A stretch of 13,654 bases of DNA from Nitrospirota bacterium (GTDB taxonomy: Bacteria; Nitrospirota; Thermodesulfovibrionia; Thermodesulfovibrionales; JdFR-85): assembly GCA_015485235.1 (NCBI GenBank), contig WFTX01000261.1, positions 1 to 13,654 of the forward strand. The letters are read 5' to 3'. The position numbers and the translations under genes are program-made. The stretch's first letter is position 1. Each line of letters begins with the position of its first letter. This document shows positions 8,018 through 13,654 of the stretch, in pieces. The notes below the pieces were generated by a model that did not search any database, had not been told where the DNA came from, and saw nothing but the letters and a program-made list of their open reading frames with translations.

Positions 8018-9383
8018 AGTAATAATAATATCTAACAGCCCCGAGCGGATAGAGGCCCACCTTGAGGAAAACCTCTATGAAGTGACTGAAACCGTCGGTT
8101 CCACTGACGGCATCGACAGGATACTCTCACCGCCGGACTGTTTTGTAGTTGATTATGACCAGTACGATGCCAAGCTCTTGAGAAAACTCTGTAAATCCTT
8201 CCCCTTGACTCCCTCAATACTGATCACGAAGAAACAGGTCTCCCTTGCAAGACGCCCCCTTGTTGAGAGGATCAGGAAGCCTGACGGCCGACGTATCAGT
8301 CAGGCAATGGCGAGGCTCCTGTTTTTCAGGGACCTTCTGATCCAGAATGAAACCCTCCAGGAGGAACTCCTTTTTGTCCGCTGGCTTAACGATATTCACA
8401 GGGAGATCAACCAGCTTACAATGGCTACTGATGACATAGAACGGATACTTACCTCGATCATGGAGAGGGTCCGCAAGAGGCTGAAAAATGACGCCTATGC
8501 CGTCTTCCTCAGGGACCCTGAGTCGGATTCCTACATGGTGGCGGCCTTTTCAGGTAAGAGACGGCGGGTCATAAGGGACCTCAGAGTCCCCTTTGCCGAG
8601 GGGATCGCCGGCTGGGTGGCTGCAAAGGATTCCCCCCTCCTCCTTGAAAGTATCCGGAATGACAGCAGGCTCAGGACAGAGGCACCGCTGCACCGTGAAC
8701 TCCGGACCTCATCACTTGCCGCCATTCCCATAAAGGGGAAGTCATCGACCATAGGGGTTCTGGAGATAATAAACAGGCAGGGGAGCAGAGTCCTTGGTGA
8801 GGAGGACATGGAGATACTGCAGAAGGTGGTCGAGCCCCTTTCCGTGGCAGTTGAGAAGATGATACTTCAACAAAAGATGGCTGAGCTTGCAATTACTGAC
8901 GACCTTACCAAGCTCTTCAATACAAGGTACCTCCAGAGGACCCTTGATGTAGAGATTGAGAGGTGCAACCGTTACAATACATCCATATCCCTGATCTTCA
9001 TGGATCTTGACTACTTCAAGCATGTAAACGACAGGTACGGCCACCTGGTGGGAAGCAAGGTCCTTGTCGAAATAGGACAGTTGCTTCTCAACAGGCTCCG
9101 TGCCGTTGATATTGTTGCAAGGTACGGGGGGGATGAGTTTGTGATTGTTCTTCCCCAGACATCGGCACAGTATGCCAAGATGATTGCGGAACGTCTGCGG
9201 AAGTCGATCGCGGAGCAGGTCTTTCTCAAAGAAGAGGGCCTCAATATACGTGTTACTGCAAGCTTCGGGGTGGCCTCCTATCCAGACAGGGCCAAGTCGA
9301 AGGAGGACCTGCTCAAGCTTGCAGATGAGGCGATGTATCGGGTAAAATACCGCACAAGAAACAGTGTTTATGCTATAATCTGA
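8010..9383 (+). CDS. GAF-GGDEF diguanylate cyclase with receiver-like N-terminus
   Basis: This protein probably makes cyclic di-GMP from two GTP. It has 457 residues. Residues 1 to about 120 resemble a response-regulator fold (beta strand VIIIS, then FVVDYD where the phosphate-accepting aspartate would be), but the usual acidic pair after the first strand is replaced by NSPE, so phosphorylation is doubtful. A GAF sensor domain follows at about 135-280 (FAEGIAGWVA, then AAIPIKGKSSTIGVLEIINR). The C-terminal cyclase domain has DDLTKLFNTRYL, FMDLDYFKHVND and an intact GGDEF at 373-377. RAVD at 364-367, five residues before GGDEF, matches the inhibitory I-site for product feedback. The ATG lies in the secA end (ATGCATAG), indicating translational coupling to secA. 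No membrane helices are seen, so it should be cytoplasmic. The ligand of the GAF domain is unknown. Confidence 0.92.
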   Translation: MHRVIIISNSPERIEAHLEENLYEVTETVGSTDGIDRILSPPDCFVVDYDQYDAKLLRKLCKSFPLTPSILITKKQVSLARRPLVERIRKPDGRRISQAMARLLFFRDLLIQNETLQEELLFVRWLNDIHREINQLTMATDDIERILTSIMERVRKRLKNDAYAVFLRDPESDSYMVAAFSGKRRRVIRDLRVPFAEGIAGWVAAKDSPLLLESIRNDSRLRTEAPLHRELRTSSLAAIPIKGKSSTIGVLEIINRQGSRVLGEEDMEILQKVVEPLSVAVEKMILQQKMAELAITDDLTKLFNTRYLQRTLDVEIERCNRYNTSISLIFMDLDYFKHVNDRYGHLVGSKVLVEIGQLLLNRLRAVDIVARYGGDEFVIVLPQTSAQYAKMIAERLRKSIAEQVFLKEEGLNIRVTASFGVASYPDRAKSKEDLLKLADEAMYRVKYRTRNSVYAII

Positions 9384-9433
9384 GGGGGAGGGACCCGGGG
9401 TATCACCATATTATTTGAGGGTAAAGGTACTTT

Positions 9434-10387
9434 ATGGCACTCTTTAACTATGCAACCAAGGAGATAACCCTGAAGATTGTTTACTACGGTCCTGGGTTGA
9501 GCGGAAAGACGACAAATCTCCAGTACCTGCACTCATCCCTTGATCCTGAAAGGAGGGGCAAACTCCTCTCGCTTTCCACCGAGGCTGACAGGACCCTTTT
9601 CTTTGACTTCATGCCCGTTGACCTGGGAATGATAAAGGGATTTTCCATCCGGTTTCAGCTCTATACCGTCCCCGGCCAGGTGAGATATAACGCCACGAGA
9701 AAGCTTGTCCTTAAGGGGGCTGATGCAGTGGTTTTCGTTGCCGACTCACAAACACAGATGATTGATGAGAACCTTGAGAGCCTGAAGAACATGAGGGAAA
9801 ACCTCATAGCAAACAACCTCAAGCCTGATGACATCCCCGTGGTATTTCAGTACAACAAGAGGGACCTTCCTGATATCATGCCGGTAGAGGAACTACAGAG
9901 CAGGCTTAACCCTGAAAATCATCCCTTTTTCGAGGCAGTGGCCGTTGAAGGCAGGGGGGTGAACGAGACATTCCAGAGTATTACGAGGGCCCTCCTGAAG
10001 CACATCTCCTCAAAACACAAAATTGATATCAGGCCCCGTGCAGAAGAGACAGCAGAACCTGCCGGAGCTGAAAGGCCTTCTCAGGCCAGAGGCAGGACAG
10101 CAGTCCGCGCCAGGCAATCCAGGGTCTCTCCCATAGACAAGTCGGCCTTCCCTTCTGAGAGGGCCCTCGGACGGGTTGAGGATGAACTGGCTTTGCTTAA
10201 GGAGGCAATGGCCGGGAGTCAGGAACTGAAAGAGGAGATCGCCCGTCTCAGCCGTGCCGTTGAGAACCTTGCCGGGACCATGGAGAAGCTCTCAGCCCGG
10301 CAGGATGAGGCAACATCGATCCTGCTCCAGATCAGGGAGTCCATTGAAAACGCCAGGACCAAGAAAAGATGGTTCTTCTTCGGTTAG
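9434..10387 (+). CDS. MglA-type small GTPase with long C-terminal coiled-coil extension
   Basis: Residues 1 to about 195 are a Ras-like GTPase very close to MglA, the polarity switch of Myxococcus and Thermus. P-loop GPGLSGKT spans 19-26; ADRTLFFDF (51-59) carries R53, TVPGQ (78-82) carries Q82, and the base-specificity motif is NKRD (141-144). R53 and Q82 fall at the numbers of the catalytic residues described for MglA (from memory), so GTP hydrolysis should be competent. Classical MglA ends near residue 195; here about 120 residues follow: a basic, flexible linker (about 200-230), a helical region likely to form a coiled coil (about 235-308) and an end KKRWFFFG. It follows the cyclase gene by 50 bp, with AAAGG before the ATG, so it is probably co-transcribed with secA. 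No roadblock-type partner (MglB) is in the window. Role is likely in cell polarity, motility or surface organisation (inference). Confidence 0.9.
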   Translation: MALFNYATKEITLKIVYYGPGLSGKTTNLQYLHSSLDPERRGKLLSLSTEADRTLFFDFMPVDLGMIKGFSIRFQLYTVPGQVRYNATRKLVLKGADAVVFVADSQTQMIDENLESLKNMRENLIANNLKPDDIPVVFQYNKRDLPDIMPVEELQSRLNPENHPFFEAVAVEGRGVNETFQSITRALLKHISSKHKIDIRPRAEETAEPAGAERPSQARGRTAVRARQSRVSPIDKSAFPSERALGRVEDELALLKEAMAGSQELKEEIARLSRAVENLAGTMEKLSARQDEATSILLQIRESIENARTKKRWFFFG

Positions 10388-11952
10388 AGCCGTTCGAGCG
10401 CGGAAAGCAGCGCCTCTGCCTTTTTGAGTGTTTCGAGGTATTCCCTCTCCGGCTCTGAATCTGCAACTATACCTGCCCCTGCCTGGACAAAGGCGGTATC
10501 CCCTTTGATCAGGAAGGTCCTGATGATGATGTTAATGTCCATATCCCCTGTGAAGCCTATATAACCGAAGGAGCCGGTATAGGGTCCCCGCGCAGTCTTT
10601 TCCAGTTCGTCTATTATCTCCATGCACCTCACCTTGGGCACACCCGTTATGGTCCCGCCCGGAAAGGCGGCCCTCAGGAGGCTGAAGGCGTTTCTACCCG
10701 GTGCGATGACGCCCCGGACGTTTGAGACTATATGTATCACGTGGGAGTAGGATTCCGTCACCATCAGTTCATTCACCTCGACAGTACCATAACGGCAGAC
10801 CTTCCCGAGGTCGTTCCGTTCAAGATCTATCAGCATGATATGCTCCGCCCGTTCCTTTTCATTCAGAAGCAGGTCGGCACGGAGGCGGTTGTCATCCGTC
10901 CGGGTCAGCCCCCTCGGCCTGGTTCCGGCAATGGGTCTGGTCTCGGCGATGTCGGCTCTTAGTCTGACCAGCCTCTCCGGCGATGAGCTTGCAATCTGGT
11001 AGTCACCGAAATCGGCATAGAAGGCGAAAGGGGAAGGGTTGATCTTTCTGAGGATGGAGTACAACCTGAAGGGATCTCTCCCTACCATGTCAGCAGAGAT
11101 CCGCTGCGAGAGGTTTGCCTGAAATATATCTCCCTGATGGATATAATTCTTTGCCCTGTTTACTATCTCGACGTATTCCACCCTCCCGGTCTCGTAGCAG
11201 ATATCAAGGCTCCTCTTCTTCCGGGGAAGGCTGAAATCTGTTGATTCCGGAACCAGCCTGTATTGCTCAGACAGATGTATCACCGACTCGACAGCCCTTT
11301 CATAGGCCGGGTTTACTTCATCCATTGGAAGTGAAAGGCGCTGGCTTACACTCTCCCCTTTTTCCATTTTTTTGCAGAGGGTCTTGAAAATCTCCATGGC
11401 ACCGGGAGCAGAGACGGCATGGGCGGTCCTTTCAATATGGTCAAATGCAAGAAGGGTTCCGGTGAGGTAGAAGTGGATATCAGGGATCTCCTGGTCGTCA
11501 GTTACAGTACATGGAAGTCTCTCCAGGTAGTGCACAAAGTCGTAACTGACGAGACCGACCAGCCCGCCCATGAAGGGAGGAAGTCGCCTGGATGATTGCT
11601 GGGGATAGTGGCTCATCAGTTCCATCAGGAAGGTGAGGGGCCTTTTGCCCATCCGGTTCAGGTCAAGAGCCAGTGTTTTATTACCCTCGTCCTTGAAGGA
11701 TATCTTCATGATCCCGTTTTTCAACCGGAGTTCCATCAAAGGGGCAGGTATGATGAAGGAGTACCGGGAGATGGCCTCCGGTCCTTTCATGCTCTCAAGG
11801 AGGATGCCTTTTGAGGAGCAGAGACTGCCGAAGACCGATGCTGGCTCCTTGAAAGGTAGTTCCAGGTAGATGGGTATGTACACGCCTCTGTTCAGGAGTG
11901 CATCCCTGAAGGTTTCCTTTGATGGGAGTATTGAGGAAGAGGTGGAGTTCAT
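10384..11952 (-). CDS. Chorismate-binding enzyme: aminodeoxychorismate synthase component I (PabB) or anthranilate synthase component I (TrpE)
   Basis: Members convert chorismate, with ammonia from a glutamine amidotransferase partner, either to aminodeoxychorismate (folate) or anthranilate (tryptophan). It has 522 residues. The N-terminal part has LLESMKG and SRYSFI, as in the TrpE N-terminal domain. The catalytic part has GDIFQANLSQRI, SSSPERLVRL, PIAGT (340-344), NEKERAEHIMLIDLERND and PGGTITGVPKVRCMEIID. GDIFQANLSQ, SPER, DLERND and PGGTITG favour PabB. The alanine in PIAGT is TrpE-like, since the classical E. coli PabB carries PIKGT with a nucleophilic lysine; a PIAGT class of PabB is also known. 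I favour PabB. The ATG directly abuts the pyrF stop (TGAATG), implying coupling. No amidotransferase gene is in the window. Its stop overlaps the GTPase gene stop by 4 bp. Confidence 0.9.
   Translation of the reverse strand: MNSTSSSILPSKETFRDALLNRGVYIPIYLELPFKEPASVFGSLCSSKGILLESMKGPEAISRYSFIIPAPLMELRLKNGIMKISFKDEGNKTLALDLNRMGKRPLTFLMELMSHYPQQSSRRLPPFMGGLVGLVSYDFVHYLERLPCTVTDDQEIPDIHFYLTGTLLAFDHIERTAHAVSAPGAMEIFKTLCKKMEKGESVSQRLSLPMDEVNPAYERAVESVIHLSEQYRLVPESTDFSLPRKKRSLDICYETGRVEYVEIVNRAKNYIHQGDIFQANLSQRISADMVGRDPFRLYSILRKINPSPFAFYADFGDYQIASSSPERLVRLRADIAETRPIAGTRPRGLTRTDDNRLRADLLLNEKERAEHIMLIDLERNDLGKVCRYGTVEVNELMVTESYSHVIHIVSNVRGVIAPGRNAFSLLRAAFPGGTITGVPKVRCMEIIDELEKTARGPYTGSFGYIGFTGDMDINIIIRTFLIKGDTAFVQAGAGIVADSEPEREYLETLKKAEALLSALERL
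10404..10425 (+). terminator. Weak possible terminator for the secA-cyclase-GTPase unit
   Basis: GCAG-cgcct-CTGC, extended by AAA with TTT across one bulged base, is followed by a run of five T, 17 bases after the GTPase stop and inside the opposing coding region. The stem is short, so this is only a candidate. No stronger terminator is visible at this convergent junction. Confidence 0.22.
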
Positions 11953-12672
11953 TCAGGAAGAGAGAATCTCCAGGGTGATCAGATCAATCGCTTCCAAAGG
12001 GTTCTTCTGGGCAAGGACGGCCCTTCCGATGACCAGATAGTCTGCACCGTTTCTGAGGGCATCCCTGGGGGTCATGGTCCGTTTCTGGTCATCCGGTGGA
12101 GACCACGATGGGCGTATCCCTGGAGTTACTATGATAAAGTCCTTCCCGTGTTTCTTCCTTATGGATGAGACCTCATGCCCGGAGGCGACCACACCGTCAA
12201 GCCCTGCTTCATTAGCCATAGATGCAAGATGTCTGACATGGGTCCGGATCCCGTGCTGAAACCCCATTTCGTTCCGGAACTCATCCTCGGAGATGCTTGT
12301 AAGGACAGTGACGGCTATGATCTTCGGCCTGGGGATATTTTCCTTGAGACATGTCTCCACCACGGCATCCCTTGTCCTCCTCATCATCTCATAACCACCG
12401 GATGCGTGGAGATTGAACATGGAGACCCCGAGCCTTGCGACCTGTACAGCCGCTCTTGAGACGGTGTTGGGGATGTCATGAAACTTCAGATCAAGAAAGA
12501 CCTTCTTTTCCCTGTCGTGGATCTTTCTAACGATCTCCGGCCCGGCGGTGGAGAAGAGTTCGAGTCCCACCTTGAAGGTGGTCACCCACTCTGAAAACTT
12601 ATCAACCACCTCAAGGGCATGGTCAGGATCATTGAGATCAAGGGCAAGTATGAGTCTGTCTTTATGTGGCAA
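11953..12672 (-). CDS. pyrF: Orotidine 5'-phosphate decarboxylase
   Basis: PyrF removes CO2 from orotidine monophosphate to give UMP, the last step of de novo pyrimidine synthesis, in the cytoplasm. The 239-residue length is normal. An early LALDLND (aspartate 12) and TFKVGLELF (K34) are followed by the catalytic signature FLDLKFHDIPNTV (59-71), with the Asp-x-Lys-x-x-x-Asp group including K63. TVLTS, the phosphate-gripping TPGIRP and the final IGRAVL are all present. The start is TTG at 12672, chosen because AAGGAGGA lies 4-5 bases upstream and there is no alternative ATG near; the protein then begins PHKDRLILALDL, as expected. It is the first gene of a two-gene unit with the chorismate enzyme. 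Confidence 0.96.
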   Translation of the reverse strand: MPHKDRLILALDLNDPDHALEVVDKFSEWVTTFKVGLELFSTAGPEIVRKIHDREKKVFLDLKFHDIPNTVSRAAVQVARLGVSMFNLHASGGYEMMRRTRDAVVETCLKENIPRPKIIAVTVLTSISEDEFRNEMGFQHGIRTHVRHLASMANEAGLDGVVASGHEVSSIRKKHGKDFIIVTPGIRPSWSPPDDQKRTMTPRDALRNGADYLVIGRAVLAQKNPLEAIDLITLEILSS

Positions 12673-12706
12673 ATCTCCTCCTTGTTGAAGAGCAACTGTG
12701 TTTTAA

Positions 12707-12723
12707 CAGGTATATTTTACCTG
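12707..12723. promoter_or_regulatory. Inverted repeat overlapping the pyrF -10 region (possible operator)
   Basis: CAGGTA and TACCTG are perfect 6-base arms around 5 bases (TATTT). The repeat overlaps the predicted -10 of pyrF, where a repressor could act. No regulator is identified. Confidence 0.35.
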
Positions 12724-12737
12724 AAACAGGCAGACAA
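12709..12737 (-). promoter_or_regulatory. Possible promoter of the pyrF unit
   Basis: On the minus strand TTGTCT (12737-12732), 17 bases, then TATACC (12714-12709). Each box matches four of six consensus bases at ideal spacing, placing the start of transcription about 30 bases before the TTG codon. Confidence 0.4.
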
Positions 12738-12763
12738 AAAACCAGTATGTCTTCAAATGGGGG

Positions 12764-12818
12764 ATTGGTATATTGGTGTATTGGTATATTGGTTACTGGT
12801 GTATTAGGTTATTAGGTT
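12764..12818. repeat. Tandem octamer repeat, ATTGGTRT-type
   Basis: Three clean 8-base copies (ATTGGTAT, ATTGGTGT, ATTGGTAT) are followed by decayed copies (ATTGGTTA, CTGGTGT) and two copies of ATTAGGTT. The change of unit along the array suggests repeated slippage and drift. It lies upstream of the pyrF promoter and is non-coding. Confidence 0.85.
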
Positions 12819-12853
12819 GCTCAGCCTCAGCCTTGACCTCAGCCTGAAGGCTG
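12819..12853. repeat. CTCAGCCT short repeats ending in a small hairpin
   Basis: CTCAGCCT-like words recur (CTCAGCCTCAGCC, then CTCAGCCT), ending in CAGCCTGAAGGCTG (12840-12853), which can form a 5-6 bp stem with a tiny loop. There is no T-run, so it is not a terminator. Confidence 0.55.
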
Positions 12854-12859
12854 TCATTA

Positions 12860-12922
12860 ATCTCGTTGATCTCGTCTATCTGGTTTATTTCGTCAGTTTC
12901 GTTCATTTCATTGATTTCCTTC
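12860..12922. repeat. Seven degenerate 9-bp tandem repeats
   Basis: Consecutive nonamers read ATCTCGTTG, ATCTCGTCT, ATCTGGTTT, ATTTCGTCA, GTTTCGTTC, ATTTCATTG, ATTTCCTTC. On the minus strand the period of nine keeps a frame open (tripeptide pattern N/D-E-I) for 37 codons from ATG at 12906 to TAA at 12793, without a ribosome site. It is most likely a slippage-derived non-coding repeat. Confidence 0.8.
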
Positions 12923-12942
12923 GCAATCAACGCAATTAACGC

Positions 12943-13149
12943 TACCTAATGTTGCATAAACAGGCGGGGAGCCATACCCTCAAGCCTTTCCAGAACCGAT
13001 GAGATATTTCAGGATAAGCAGTAACGCAGGACTTAACGCCGGGTGGTATCCTGACTCAGGAGATGTCACCATACGCTAAGGTATCGATGGAAAGGCTTTC
13101 AGGCATAACTCCCCGCCATTTTCGAACGATTTTATGCAACTGTAAGGTA
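12943..13149. mobile_element. TA-flanked imperfect palindrome, MITE-like (alternative: structured RNA)
   Basis: The two ends are inverted copies: TACCTAATGTTGCATAAA on the left, and on the right, read on the other strand, TACCTTACAGTTGCATAAA. Inside, GGCGGGGAG (12963-12971), 10 bases, AAGCCTTTCC (12982-12991) is mirrored exactly by GGAAAGGCTT (13089-13098), 10 bases, CTCCCCGCC (13109-13117). The central 97 bases contain more nested pairs. No reading frame is present. Ends lying in TA dinucleotides fit insertion by an IS630/Tc1-mariner-type transposase acting in trans, so a miniature inverted-repeat element is the preferred reading. A palindromic RNA gene cannot be excluded. Confidence 0.6.
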
Positions 13150-13245
13150 AATCAATTGTTTCCGTGTTTATCTGTGTTCCCGTTTTAAGTTGCTGTTCAG
13201 GATTTGCCATGATCTGTGTTATGTCTTGAGGTATCGCTCACATCA

Positions 13246-13275
13246 TTTACAGAAGGTATCAGAATTCTGTATAAT
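13246..13275 (+). promoter_or_regulatory. Sigma-70-type promoter of the DsrE-like gene pair
   Basis: TTTACA (13246-13251, five of six), 18 bases, then a perfect TATAAT (13270-13275). It reads toward the gene at 13319 and leaves a leader of about 37 bases. The word AGGTATC occurs at 13229-13235 and again at 13254-13260, on either side of the -35 box. Confidence 0.6.
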
Positions 13276-13318
13276 TTTAGAAGTCAATAAACTCTGAAAC
13301 TATTAGAGGAGGTGAATT

Positions 13319-13591
13319 ATGTCAAAAAAGATCGCAGTACTTGCAAGGGACCGTCAGGGAGAGGCGCTAAGGATGTCAGTGGGGATTACTCTTCTCGATG
13401 ACACGGTTGATGTCTATATCCTTGACAGGAAGGTTGAGGAGACCGAGGAAAACGAGATGAATCTTGAGGCTATGAAGGATATGGAGATGAAGATCTTCAC
13501 CAACACCAAAGAGAACCCGGACTTCGAGTATATCAGTACCGAAGATATCGCCCGGAGGCTTGTGGATTATGATGTGGTAATCCCCTATTAG
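13319..13591 (+). CDS. Small DsrE-like protein, function not established
   Basis: This is a 90-residue soluble protein with no signal peptide or membrane helix. It starts KKIAVLARDRQGEALRM, a beta strand then a helix, followed by VGITLLDDTVDVYILDRK, a second strand, and ends DYDVVIPY. This alternating beta-alpha pattern resembles the DsrE/TusD fold of sulfur-relay proteins and small conserved proteins I recall from sulfate-reducing and related bacteria; that resemblance is from memory. It has no cysteine, so it cannot itself carry sulfur on a thiol like TusD or DsrE. The start is firm: GAGGAGGTGA lies just before the ATG. Its own promoter is at 13246-13275. The next gene begins 32 bp downstream, so the two are likely one operon. 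The exact job is unknown. Confidence 0.75.
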   Translation: MSKKIAVLARDRQGEALRMSVGITLLDDTVDVYILDRKVEETEENEMNLEAMKDMEMKIFTNTKENPDFEYISTEDIARRLVDYDVVIPY

Positions 13592-13623
13592 GGGAAGAGA
13601 AAAGAAACAGTGAGGTGATTGAG

Positions 13624-13654
13624 ATGAAGGTGCTTTACATATTGAAGAACGAGC
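13624..13654 (+). CDS. Start of a second small gene, probably DsrE-like (cut by window edge)
   Basis: Only ten codons are seen (MKVLYILKNE), preceded by GAGGTGA at correct spacing. The beginning is a beta strand as in the DsrE-like superfamily, and the position right behind a DsrE-like gene suggests a partner subunit. Ten residues cannot prove a family. Confidence 0.55.
   Translation, partial: MKVLYILKNE

Noticed and set aside
12840..12853. Rho-independent terminator
   Set aside because: The hairpin CAGCCTGAAGGCTG has no T-run on either strand.
12793..12906. 37-codon minus-strand frame ending in the octamer repeats
   Set aside because: It is made of degenerate 9-bp repeats, has no ribosome site and ends in a different repeat; treated as non-coding.
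12764..12922. CRISPR array
   Set aside because: The repeats are 8 or 9 bp without spacers, and no cas gene is present.
12951..13140. Integron attC site
   Set aside because: The outer arms GTTGCAT and ATGCAAC do not fit the attC core consensus (GTTRRRY and RYYYAAC), the element is longer than usual, and no integrase or cassette is present.

Overview
The window reads as ordinary chromosomal DNA of a Gram-negative bacterium with compact operons and moderately high GC. The gene set (separate secD and secF with yajC, a SecA ending in a zinc-binding tail, an MglA-type GTPase, two small proteins that look DsrE-related) fits a Nitrospirota or Desulfobacterota-like anaerobe. That placement is an inference from gene style; no rRNA or other marker is present to settle it.

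Layout. (1) Positions 1-5174, minus strand: a tightly packed unit transcribed yajC, HD-domain gene, secD, secF, then recJ, whose 3' end runs off the left edge. A near-consensus sigma-70 promoter (5251-5280) drives it. (2) Positions 5175-5335: a short AT-rich divergent control region with a 19-bp imperfect palindrome in front of secA. (3) Positions 5336-10387, plus strand: secA, a GAF-GGDEF diguanylate cyclase gene overlapping secA by 8 bp, and an MglA-type GTPase with a long coiled-coil tail. (4) Positions 10384-12672, minus strand: pyrF (TTG start) followed with no gap by a chorismate-binding enzyme gene (PabB or TrpE). It converges on the GTPase gene with a 4-bp stop-to-stop overlap. (5) Positions 12673-13318: a 646-bp non-coding region holding a likely pyrF promoter, 8-bp and 9-bp tandem repeats, a ~207-bp imperfect palindrome bounded by TA that looks like a MITE or a structured RNA, and a good promoter. 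(6) Positions 13319-13654, plus strand: a 90-residue DsrE-like protein gene and the first ten codons of a second small gene.

How the parts relate. The two divergent units together encode much of the accessory and motor machinery of Sec protein export: SecA pushes preproteins through SecYEG, while SecD, SecF and YajC form the membrane complex that helps on the far side. Signalling genes are placed inside both units (an HD phosphohydrolase next to yajC; a c-di-GMP synthase and a polarity-type GTPase after secA). This suggests, but does not prove, co-expression of export capacity with surface or motility control. PyrF and the chorismate enzyme belong to pyrimidine and folate (or tryptophan) synthesis.

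No clearly new multi-gene system is visible. The most unusual items are the TA-flanked palindromic element at 12943-13149 and its mutually exclusive internal pairings, the repeats beside it, and the extended MglA-type GTPase.
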